From the NCBI GenBank assembly GCA_045650565.1, contig JAZRRG010000064.1, positions 1-29,651 on the forward strand: DNA of 29,651 bases. Direction: 5' to 3'. The notes beneath the pieces are model-generated. The model ran no database searches, had not been told where the DNA came from, and saw nothing but the letters and a program-made list of their open reading frames with translations. Position numbers and translations under genes: made by a program. This DNA is from SIG565 sp045650565 (GTDB taxonomy: Bacteria; Bacillota; Clostridia; Oscillospirales; Acutalibacteraceae). Each line of letters opens with the position of its first letter. The stretch's first letter is position 1. Below are positions 15,054 to 22,648 of the stretch, piece after piece.

Positions 15054-16181
15054 ATGATGGATTTTACTAAAAGAACTTGGGCCGAAATTGATATATCTGC
15101 CCTTTTACATAACTTAGAGATAATAAAGCAAAACGCTAACGGTAAGGAAATAATGGCCGTTATTAAAGCCGATGCTTACTGTCACTCAACCGAAATCGTA
15201 GCCAAATCACTATGGGAAAACGGCGTTAAAAATTTTGCCGTTTCCAACATAGATGAAGCTATGGAATTGAGGGAATTGGGTGTTGATGGTCATATTTTAA
15301 TTTTGGGATATACGCCAACAGAATGCGTAAAGCTTTTATTTGCTGACAACATTTCACAAACCGTATACTCACTTGAATACGCCAAGGAGTTATCCCTTGC
15401 CGCACAGAATATAGGCAAAACAATAAATATTCACCTAAAACTTGATACGGGTATGGGGCGAATCGGTTTTGACTGCCGAAACGATGAGCTTGTCGAAATT
15501 GGCGATGCTCTAACCGCCGCCAAGCTGCCCTACCTTAACACAGAAGGCGTATTTGCGCATTTTGCGGAATCGGACCGTATAGCTGCCAAAGAATTTACCA
15601 AGCAGCAGCAAAGATTATTCTTATCGGCTGTAGATTTTTTGAAGCAAAATGGCATAGACCCTATTATGCGACACACCAATAATTCCGCTGCGCTATTCAC
15701 TGCAGAGGATGATAACACCAACTACTGTCGCCCAGGTATTGTTCTTTACGGTTTACAAGCCACCGACACTAATACCGATGAAGACCGGCTAATCCCTGTA
15801 ATGACCTTTAAATCGGTTGTAAGTATGGTAAAAACACTTAATCCGGGTGAAACGGTGAGCTATGGCAGAACCTTTAAAGCAACAAAGGAAATGACGGTTG
15901 CTACCGTTACTGCGGGATATGGTGACGGGTATCCAAGAGCACTGTCAAATAAGGGCTTTGTAACAATAAACGGCAAAAAAGCCAAAATACTCGGCCGTGT
16001 TTGTATGGACCAGTTTGTTGTAGATGTAAGCAATATAGAGGGTGTAAAACGAGGTGACGAGGTAATTCTGTTCGGAAAAGAGCCAACCGCCACCGATATT
16101 GCTAAATTATGCGACACCATAAACTATGAAATTATTTGCGGTATTTCAAAGCGTGTGCCGAGAATTGCCGTGAAGAAATAA
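15054..16181 (+). CDS. alr: Alanine racemase
   Basis: A 375-residue PLP enzyme that makes D-alanine for peptidoglycan. GGAGG precedes two adjacent ATGs (15054 and 15057), and either could start. The N-terminal TIM barrel has the PLP lysine in AVIKADAYCHST, DTGMGRIGF and RHTNNSAAL. The C-terminal beta domain has the catalytic Tyr in VSYGRTFKA, then TAGYGDGYPR and GRVCMDQFVVDV. One oddity is that the usual KAxAYGHG motif reads KADAYCHS, with Cys replacing the Gly after Tyr. All catalytic residues are otherwise present and the length is normal. The next gene, mscL, begins 17 nt downstream and is probably co-transcribed. Confidence 0.96.
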   Translation: MMDFTKRTWAEIDISALLHNLEIIKQNANGKEIMAVIKADAYCHSTEIVAKSLWENGVKNFAVSNIDEAMELRELGVDGHILILGYTPTECVKLLFADNISQTVYSLEYAKELSLAAQNIGKTINIHLKLDTGMGRIGFDCRNDELVEIGDALTAAKLPYLNTEGVFAHFAESDRIAAKEFTKQQQRLFLSAVDFLKQNGIDPIMRHTNNSAALFTAEDDNTNYCRPGIVLYGLQATDTNTDEDRLIPVMTFKSVVSMVKTLNPGETVSYGRTFKATKEMTVATVTAGYGDGYPRALSNKGFVTINGKKAKILGRVCMDQFVVDVSNIEGVKRGDEVILFGKEPTATDIAKLCDTINYEIICGISKRVPRIAVKK

Positions 16182-16198
16182 ATAAAGCGGGGGATATT

Positions 16199-16651
16199 AT
16201 GAAAAAGTTTTTAAACGAATTTAAGGAATTTATTACCAAAGGCAACGTGCTTGATATGGCTATCGGTGTTATTATCGGTGCCGCTTTCAAGGATATAGTT
16301 ACAAGTCTTACCGATAATATTATTCAGCCCATACTCGACCTTATAGTTAAAACCGAATTCGGTGCAAGACTATATATTACGGGTGAAGGCGATTCCGCTG
16401 TTTACCTTGAATACGGTAAATTTTTATCATCCATAATCAATTTTATCATAATGGCATTTGTTATTTTTCTTATCGTTAAAGCCGTTAAAAAGGCGGAGGA
16501 GCTTGGCAACAGATTAGTTAAGCTCGGCAAAAAGGAAGAGGCAACAGAAACACCTGCTGCACCGACAGTTAAAACCTGTCCCTTCTGCAAAAGCGAGATT
16601 GCAATAGATGCATCTCGCTGTCCGCACTGTACTTCAGTGCTTGAGGAATAG
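16199..16651 (+). CDS. mscL: Large-conductance mechanosensitive channel with zinc-ribbon tail
   Basis: A 150-residue pentameric membrane channel that releases solutes on hypo-osmotic shock. The start is ATG 16199 with GGGGG upstream; the frame is open to 16136 but that part lies inside alr. MscL landmarks are the N-terminal amphipathic helix MKKFLNEFKEFITKGNVLDMAIGVIIGAAF leading into TM1, the periplasmic loop (about 50-75), and TM2 (SSIINFIIMAFVIFLIVKAV). After a charged linker (AEELGNRLVKLGKKEEA) the protein carries an extra zinc ribbon, CPFCKSEIAIDASRCPHC, not found in the classic E. coli form. From memory, this tail occurs in other Clostridia. It could bind metal or mediate assembly in the cytoplasm; its function is unknown. 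Confidence 0.95.
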   Translation: MKKFLNEFKEFITKGNVLDMAIGVIIGAAFKDIVTSLTDNIIQPILDLIVKTEFGARLYITGEGDSAVYLEYGKFLSSIINFIIMAFVIFLIVKAVKKAEELGNRLVKLGKKEEATETPAAPTVKTCPFCKSEIAIDASRCPHCTSVLEE

Positions 16652-16662
16652 TACATAAACTA

Positions 16663-16696
16663 AAAGCGTGAACACTCATTTGAGTGTTCACGCTTT
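16663..16696. terminator. Bidirectional terminator between mscL and eno
   Basis: A perfect 16-bp stem, AAAGCGTGAACACTCA (16663-16678) and its complement (16681-16696), with a two-base TT spacer and A/T flanks. The two genes converge here, mscL from the left and eno from the right. Confidence 0.9.
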
Positions 16697-16701
16697 CTTA
16701 T

Positions 16702-17937
16702 TTACAGTTCATTTTCAATAAACAATAGTCGGTTATATTTTGCCACCCTATCACTTCTTGCGGGTGCGCCCGTTTTAATTTGCCCTGCATTTGTAGCAAC
16801 TGCTATATCGGCTATTGTTGTGTCCTCGGTTTCGCCCGAGCGATGCGAAATAACAGGTTTATAGCCATTTTCCTGTGCCATTCGCACCACCCTCATTGTT
16901 TCACTTAATGTGCCTATTTGATTGGGCTTTACAAGTATCGCATTGGCTACATTTCTATCCATTCCGTAGCACAGCTTTACGGGGTTGGTTACAAATAAAT
17001 CATCGCCTACTAACTGTATCCTCTCCCCCATTCTATCGGTCATAAGCTTCCAATTTTCCCAGTCATCTTCTCCTAGTCCATCCTCAATAGAGATTATCGG
17101 GTATTTACTGCACAAATCCTCATACAAGGTTATCAGCGCTTCACCACTCATATTAACCTGTCTTTTGGGGAGAAAATATACACCGTCTCCCTGATACCAC
17201 TCGCTTGATGCTATATCAAGCGCAATTTTTATATCATCGGTTGAATAACCCGCTTTTTCTATGGCTGTGCATATTATCTCTATCGCCTGTTCATCGCTTT
17301 TTAGGTCGGGGGCGAAGCCACCCTCATCGCCCACGCCCGTCATATTATATTTTTTAAGCAGTGTGCCCAATGTATGATAAATTTCACTACAAAAACGAAG
17401 CGACTCGGCAAAGGAATCAGCGTGTAGTGGGGTTATCATAAATTCTTGAATATCAATATTGTTTTTTGCATGTGCACCGCCGTTTAAAATATTCATCATC
17501 GGGCGGGGTAATTTTGTACCGTTTATACCGCCTAAATATTTATAAAGCGGTAATTTGTAGGAGGCAGCGGCTGCCTTTGCCGCAGCCATAGATACTGCAA
17601 GCATTGCATTGGCGCCTATGTTACATTTGTTTTCGCTGCCGTCAAGCTCAATCATTTTGTAATCGATTTCGGTTTGGCGGTCTGCAGATAATCCCATAAG
17701 TGCACCGTTAATTGATGTATTAACATTTTGAACTGCTTTTTTTACGCCTTTTCCACCATAACGCTCGGCATCGGTATCACGCAGCTCGTACGCCTCATAT
17801 GCGCCCGTTGATGCGCCCGACGGGGACAATGCGAAGCCACTGCTACCGTCTGCCAACAGTACCTGTGCGCCAACCGTTGGGTTGCCACGGGAATCCAACA
17901 TTTCGTATGCTTTAACCTCTTTTATATGTCTATCCAT
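16702..17937 (-). CDS. eno: Enolase
   Basis: A 411-residue glycolytic enzyme converting 2-phosphoglycerate to phosphoenolpyruvate. The start is ATG 17937 after AAGGAG. It has AYEMLDSRGNPTVGAQVLL, SGASTGAYEAYELRD, GVGDEGGFAPDL (catalytic Glu), metal ligands in IALDIASSEWY, SIEDGLGEDDW and LVGDDLFVTN, catalytic Lys in ILVKPNQIGT, and ISHRSGETEDTTIADIAVATNAGQIKTGAPARSDR near the end. It is somewhat shorter than most bacterial enolases (about 430), and some highly conserved positions differ: GGAHAKNN for GGxHADNN and VKPNQIG for xKVNQIG. All active-site residues are present, so it should be active. A divergent second copy elsewhere cannot be excluded. Confidence 0.94.
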   Translation of the reverse strand: MDRHIKEVKAYEMLDSRGNPTVGAQVLLADGSSGFALSPSGASTGAYEAYELRDTDAERYGGKGVKKAVQNVNTSINGALMGLSADRQTEIDYKMIELDGSENKCNIGANAMLAVSMAAAKAAAASYKLPLYKYLGGINGTKLPRPMMNILNGGAHAKNNIDIQEFMITPLHADSFAESLRFCSEIYHTLGTLLKKYNMTGVGDEGGFAPDLKSDEQAIEIICTAIEKAGYSTDDIKIALDIASSEWYQGDGVYFLPKRQVNMSGEALITLYEDLCSKYPIISIEDGLGEDDWENWKLMTDRMGERIQLVGDDLFVTNPVKLCYGMDRNVANAILVKPNQIGTLSETMRVVRMAQENGYKPVISHRSGETEDTTIADIAVATNAGQIKTGAPARSDRVAKYNRLLFIENEL

Positions 17938-18055
17938 TTTGTAAACTCCTTAAAATTTTGGAAATTTATTTTAAGTGTTTGCAAAATAAATTAAAATATT
18001 ACGGGATATTGCCTTTTTCTAATAATTAACACTTCATTTTTTTATTTTTTTATGT

Positions 18056-18061
18056 TATAAT
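18056..18061 (+). promoter_or_regulatory. Probable -10 element for rlmB
   Basis: A perfect TATAAT 20 bases before the ribosome site GGGAGA (18081-18086). The best-spaced -35 (TTCATT, 18033-18038) is poor. The eno-rlmB spacer (17938-18096) is divergent and very T-rich. Confidence 0.45.
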
Positions 18062-18096
18062 ATAAATTAAATATATACTAGGGAGATTTTGGTTTG

Positions 18097-18849
18097 ATGG
18101 AATACAAAGAAAATTCATTAAACAATAACATAATTTGCGGTAGAAACTCGGTGCTTGAAGCTATTCGTTCGGGCAGAGAGATTGACCGCCTACTTGTAGC
18201 ACACGGTGTGACTGGCGGCTCGGTAACCGCCATTATTGCCAAATGCAGTGAAAAAGGAATTCTTATAAAAGAGGTTGCGCCGCAAAAGCTTGATTTTCTT
18301 TGCGGTAATGCTAACCATCAGGGCGTTGCGGTTATGTTTTCCGCACAAGAATATTGTGCGGTTGATGATATACTCTCGGTTGCAGCCGAGCGTGAAGAAA
18401 AGCCCTTTATTATTATTTGCGATGAAATTGAGGACCCCCACAACCTTGGTGCAATTATTCGCACGGCGGAGGCGTGTGGCGTACACGGAATTATCATTCC
18501 AAAGCGCCGTTCGGCATCTTTAAATGCCACCGTTGCCAAAAGCGCAAGTGGAGCGCTTGAATATATGAAGGTTGCACGAGTCACCAATATATCAAATGAG
18601 ATTGAAAATCTGAAAAAACAAGGGATTTGGGTTTTTGGTGCCGATATGGATGGCAAGCATTACACCGATTTTGACTATGATGTTCCCGTAGCCATTGTAA
18701 TCGGGAATGAGGGTAAGGGTATTGGACGTTTGGTTGCCCAAAAATGCGATGAAATTATAAGTCTACCCATGAAAGGAAAAATCAATTCCCTTAACGCATC
18801 GGTTGCGGCGGGAATTCTTATGTACGAGGTAGTAAGAAAACGGGGATAA
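18097..18849 (+). CDS. rlmB: 23S rRNA (guanosine-2'-O-)-methyltransferase RlmB, TrmH/SPOUT family
   Basis: A 250-residue SPOUT-fold methyltransferase that uses SAM to methylate a ribose in 23S rRNA. A TTG at 18094 and an ATG at 18097 are both in frame; ATG is preferred, with GGGAGA upstream. The N-terminal substrate-binding domain shows ICGRNSVLEAIRSGREIDRLLVA and NHQGVAVMFSA. The catalytic domain has motif 1 EDPHNLGAIIRTAEACGV, motif 2 VIGNEGKGIG and motif 3 LPMKGKINSLNASVAAGILMYEVVR, which form the SAM-binding knot. Length is normal. Related tRNA methyltransferases share these motifs, but the N-terminal domain favours RlmB. The next gene starts 29 nt downstream, so the two may share a transcript. 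Confidence 0.92.
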   Translation: MEYKENSLNNNIICGRNSVLEAIRSGREIDRLLVAHGVTGGSVTAIIAKCSEKGILIKEVAPQKLDFLCGNANHQGVAVMFSAQEYCAVDDILSVAAEREEKPFIIICDEIEDPHNLGAIIRTAEACGVHGIIIPKRRSASLNATVAKSASGALEYMKVARVTNISNEIENLKKQGIWVFGADMDGKHYTDFDYDVPVAIVIGNEGKGIGRLVAQKCDEIISLPMKGKINSLNASVAAGILMYEVVRKRG

Positions 18850-18878
18850 AAATTTTTGAAAGGATATGAAGCACAACA

Positions 18879-21389
18879 ATGGGATTGTTTGGGAAACAAA
18901 AAAAAGGTAAGCATTCTGACAGTCTTGAATACATACCTGAACAGGGCTCGGGACTTGATGATCCGTCCTTTGTTCATTCAGCCCCGCACGCCTTGACTGC
19001 TGAAGAGGTGTTGGGTAATTTGCGCAATACACCACATAAGAAAACGCAGAGCATTCCTATGCAGCCCGGTGTTTCGCCTTTAGATGCACTTAAAAAACGA
19101 GTTAAAAGCAATGTAAAGAGCGCCGTCGAGCGAGATGCGGAAACCAACAACACCGCAGTACCTACTTTTGCGGCAACACAAAAAAAAGAGCAAGACGATA
19201 GAACCTTACTCGATAAATGTATGCCTTTTATTGCTGACGGTGGCGGTGTTCCAAAGGACGATAAACCGAATTACGAGCTTGAAAGTATTGACAGTATTAT
19301 AAACAAATCTGAGATAAGAGCCGCAAAGCTGCTCGAACAATTAAGTAATATAGGTACAGTCACCTATGATTCACTCGGCAAAGAGGCGGACAAAACGCAC
19401 TATGAGAACAACGCTGCCACCAAAAAAGCCGTTTCTGACGCCACTCAAGAAATCCCAATGCAGTCAAAGGGCTTTGTAAACGCACCTATAAAAACCATCT
19501 CGGACATCGATAACACCGACACCGCTTCCGATAAAACAATACAGTTTGACTCGTTAAGTACAGGTGCAAATTATGAGGACATCTCAAGCGGCACCAAGAT
19601 TATAGACCTATCAACACAAATGTTTGAGGAAGAAAACACAGTTAAACCCACGCTGCTTGTTAACCCCTTTGATTTTGAAGACCCCGACTTTACGGTTGCA
19701 GATGATTACACCTGCTTTGAGGATGCTAAACGAATTGGAGGCAAGCTCATATCGAAGCTTAAGGCGGCAAGACTCCGAGGTGTTATAACCTTTTTGCTTT
19801 TCCTCTTAATGACCTCGGCCCTGCTCCCCTCAATACACGATATGCTGTATGTTAATCAAGCATTTTTTGGAATTATAAGTGTGAGCGTTTTTGCGGTTAT
19901 TTGCCTTGTAAACTACGATTGCTTTGCGGCAATACCCTCACTCTTTAAAAAACAATATGTTCCTGAAAGCGTTACGGGTGTTTTGGGTGTAATGTCAATA
20001 ATTTATTCGCTACACACACTTTACGATAACAAAAACCCTTATTTTGTTTTGTTGTTCATCAGTATGATGTTTGTTTTTAAGTGCATAGCAGTTATTATGA
20101 GGGCATCGAGTGTGCTGGGAAACTTCCGTATAATCGCCTCCCGTTCAAAAAAATACGGACTTGAATTTATTGATGACCGCAAAACAACACACGCTATGGC
20201 TAAAAACGCTGTTGACGGAGATGTACTTGTAGGTATTTCTTCCCCCTGCACTAATATTCTTGATTTTATGAAAAATACCGAAATAGACCGTGCCGCAAAT
20301 GGCAATTTTTCAATCTTTGCACTCGTTTCCTTTATAGTTTCGGTTGTGCTCGGCGTTTTCTACGGTATTTTCACCGAATCGTTTAACGGCTGCCTTATGG
20401 CATCAACCGTTTTTCTCGGCTTTGCATTTTCACCAACAATGCTGTTTGCCGATATTTTTCCGCTACATTCGGCAGCAAAACGGCTTAACAGGTTAGGCGC
20501 TATGATAACCGGTTCTACTGCCGCTAAAAAAATTGAACTTGCAAATGCTGTTACACTTCGTTCCTGTGACCTGTTCCCAGACGGAACAATTTCGCTTGTG
20601 AATATGCATATTCTTGACTCGAACAAGGTTGATGATACCCTAATACTTGCAGCGGCGCTAACCAAGCAAATTGATAGTCCGTTCCGCAGCATATTTGCCG
20701 ACATTGTAAAAACCGGTAATAAGAGTATCCCCGTTGCCGATTCAGTAAAATACGAGGAACGGCTGGGTATTAGCGGCTGGGTTGGTAACAAGCATGTATT
20801 TATCGGTAACCGCACCTTACTTGAGGCACACGGCATAAAAACACCCTCATTTGAGATTGATAAAAAAATACTGCGCAACGGCTGCTTCCCTATTTATGTG
20901 GCAAGTGATGAAAAGCCATGTGCCCTACTTGTTGTTAAATACAATGTAAAGGCATCTATTGCACACGAGCTGCAAAAGCTTTGCGCATCGGGAGTTACTC
21001 TCTTGGTTGATACCTGTGACCAAAACATAATTTCCGAAATGGTTTGTGATTACTTTGGTCTTTACGAGGAATCTGTATATGTTATGGGTGGCTCGGGTGC
21101 CCAGGTTCACCAGGAAACCTCGGCACCGAAATATGATATTTCCGCCTACGCTGCGCACAAGGGCAACTGTGAAGGATTTTTATCTATCTTTAACTGCGCC
21201 GCAAAAATTAAGCGTGATACATCTGCGCTTCGTATTTTCCATATTATATCTTGGATAGTTATGACTGCAGTATTTATATACAGCTCATATTTAAATGATG
21301 TCTCCCCTATTTCCTCAGGTATGGCATTTGTTTACATTGGCTTATCCCTCGTTATTTCGTTAATAATTCACATTTTCAATAAGCCGTAA
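18879..21389 (+). CDS. Degenerate P1-type ATPase-like membrane protein, function unknown
   Basis: An 836-residue protein. The start is ATG 18879; AAAGGA lies 14 bases away, a long spacing. Residues 1-290 are hydrophilic and apparently disordered. Four hydrophobic segments (about 300-407) are followed by a short remnant of an actuator domain (DGDVLVGISS, no TGES), then two helices (about 476-525) ending in SPT (518-520), where heavy-metal ATPases have CPC/CPx, and AAKRLNRLGAMITGSTAAKKIELANAVTL, which mimics the helix before the phosphorylation site. The DKTGTLT motif is replaced by FPDGTIS (566-572), so the phosphorylated Asp is gone. GISGWVGNKHVFIGN (about 630-645) keeps the nucleotide-domain pattern, and TGD reads TCD (712-714). 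Two C-terminal helices close it. Pumping by the normal cycle is unlikely; a regulatory or sensor role is inference. Confidence 0.7.
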   Translation: MGLFGKQKKGKHSDSLEYIPEQGSGLDDPSFVHSAPHALTAEEVLGNLRNTPHKKTQSIPMQPGVSPLDALKKRVKSNVKSAVERDAETNNTAVPTFAATQKKEQDDRTLLDKCMPFIADGGGVPKDDKPNYELESIDSIINKSEIRAAKLLEQLSNIGTVTYDSLGKEADKTHYENNAATKKAVSDATQEIPMQSKGFVNAPIKTISDIDNTDTASDKTIQFDSLSTGANYEDISSGTKIIDLSTQMFEEENTVKPTLLVNPFDFEDPDFTVADDYTCFEDAKRIGGKLISKLKAARLRGVITFLLFLLMTSALLPSIHDMLYVNQAFFGIISVSVFAVICLVNYDCFAAIPSLFKKQYVPESVTGVLGVMSIIYSLHTLYDNKNPYFVLLFISMMFVFKCIAVIMRASSVLGNFRIIASRSKKYGLEFIDDRKTTHAMAKNAVDGDVLVGISSPCTNILDFMKNTEIDRAANGNFSIFALVSFIVSVVLGVFYGIFTESFNGCLMASTVFLGFAFSPTMLFADIFPLHSAAKRLNRLGAMITGSTAAKKIELANAVTLRSCDLFPDGTISLVNMHILDSNKVDDTLILAAALTKQIDSPFRSIFADIVKTGNKSIPVADSVKYEERLGISGWVGNKHVFIGNRTLLEAHGIKTPSFEIDKKILRNGCFPIYVASDEKPCALLVVKYNVKASIAHELQKLCASGVTLLVDTCDQNIISEMVCDYFGLYEESVYVMGGSGAQVHQETSAPKYDISAYAAHKGNCEGFLSIFNCAAKIKRDTSALRIFHIISWIVMTAVFIYSSYLNDVSPISSGMAFVYIGLSLVISLIIHIFNKP

Positions 21390-21415
21390 TTTATTTTAAA
21401 ATGGGAGGTGTTTAT

Positions 21416-22627
21416 ATGAAAGCATTTCTTAAAAGACACGCCGATTTATCGGTTGATGAAAATGTTGTCTTTCTTGCTGTTATAAGCATTTTCTTGCCTT
21501 ATTATTTAACCATATTAACAGTTGCAATTCTTGGATTTTATATTTTGCTTAAAACCGATGTAAGAAAAACTGTTTTTTCTCATCTCGGCTCACTATTGGT
21601 TCCCCTTTTTTCTCTGCTAACACTTGTTGTTGCACTGGTTTATAAAAATTTTCTTGGTTTTTGGTGTTCACTCCTTTTTGCCGTTTTATTTATATTAGGA
21701 TTTTATTTGCGCACTATAATGACTACCGAGCTTTTTGAAAAATCGCTCGACCTTATATGTGTTGCCTCTATCTTTTCATCCGTAATTGTACTACTTGAGA
21801 AAATTATTTATTTTTCATCTGACTGGCACCGCTGTTGCGGAGATTTCTTTAATAATTTTTATTCTTCGTTTTATTTTCATCCAAACTATTTGGGCTCGAT
21901 TATGGCAGCCGTTATTCTCATTTGCGCATACAAGGTTGTTGTAAAACGAAACGATAAGAAATACTACTACGCCATTGCTGTTTTGGCAGCAATGACAGTT
22001 TTCTTTACCGAGAGTATGTTTGCTTGGATAGAGGTACTTGTAGGTCTATCTATTTTATTGCTACTCGCACGACGCCACCAGTTACTCGGTATACTTTTTA
22101 TTATGGTTGCCTTTGCAGCAGCGCTTTTATATACAGCACCCGAAATTTTTGAAAAAATAATACCGAGACTTTCCCACGCCGACGGCACCTTTGAAAACCG
22201 TGTGCTTATTTGGGATTTCACAATAGATGCAATTAAAAAGACGCCTCTTTTTGGGCGTGGCTTTTTTACCTATTATCAGTTGAGTCTTGGAAATTCCGCC
22301 GCTTACCAAACAACCCACGCTCATAATATATTTTTAGAGCCGCTGCTCAGCTTTGGTATAATCGGCTCACTCATACTTTTTGCTATGATTTTTATTTTGT
22401 TCTACCGAGTAGTGCTTTGCAAAAATTTACTTAGAAAAAGCCATATAACCACCCTGATTTTTTCAATATCCGCCGCAATTATGATACACTCTATTGTTGA
22501 TATGACTATGCTTTGGGTGCAAACGGCGTTACTCTATTGCATTGTTATGGGCGGTATTGGTGCTGATGAGCAAAAAATTAAGCGAGTATTTAAGGACCGC
22601 TTTAAAAAGGTCAATAAGGTAATTTAA
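21416..22627 (+). CDS. O-antigen ligase/Wzy-like polysaccharide polymerase
   Basis: A 403-residue membrane protein starting at ATG 21416 behind GGGAGG. There are about ten to twelve hydrophobic segments, with a large outer loop between residues about 250 and 310. That loop carries the Wzy_C signature: FENRVLIWDFTIDAIKKTPLFGRGFFTYY, then TTHAHNIFLEPLLSFGIIGS. Family members join or polymerise lipid-linked glycans at the outer face of the membrane. A FHPNYLGSIMAA motif near residue 150 also fits the family. No glycosyltransferase or flippase genes are beside it, so it is an orphan polymerase here. It lies 26 nt after the P-type-ATPase-like gene and 21 nt before metG. Confidence 0.8.
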   Translation: MKAFLKRHADLSVDENVVFLAVISIFLPYYLTILTVAILGFYILLKTDVRKTVFSHLGSLLVPLFSLLTLVVALVYKNFLGFWCSLLFAVLFILGFYLRTIMTTELFEKSLDLICVASIFSSVIVLLEKIIYFSSDWHRCCGDFFNNFYSSFYFHPNYLGSIMAAVILICAYKVVVKRNDKKYYYAIAVLAAMTVFFTESMFAWIEVLVGLSILLLLARRHQLLGILFIMVAFAAALLYTAPEIFEKIIPRLSHADGTFENRVLIWDFTIDAIKKTPLFGRGFFTYYQLSLGNSAAYQTTHAHNIFLEPLLSFGIIGSLILFAMIFILFYRVVLCKNLLRKSHITTLIFSISAAIMIHSIVDMTMLWVQTALLYCIVMGGIGADEQKIKRVFKDRFKKVNKVI

Positions 22628-22648
22628 CTTCTACAAAGGAGAATTAAT

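Noticed and set aside
18866..18910. 14-codon frame (MKHNNGIVWETKKR) overlapping the start of the pseudo-ATPase gene
   Set aside because: The AAAGGA site is only one base from its ATG, too close for normal initiation, and nothing else supports it.
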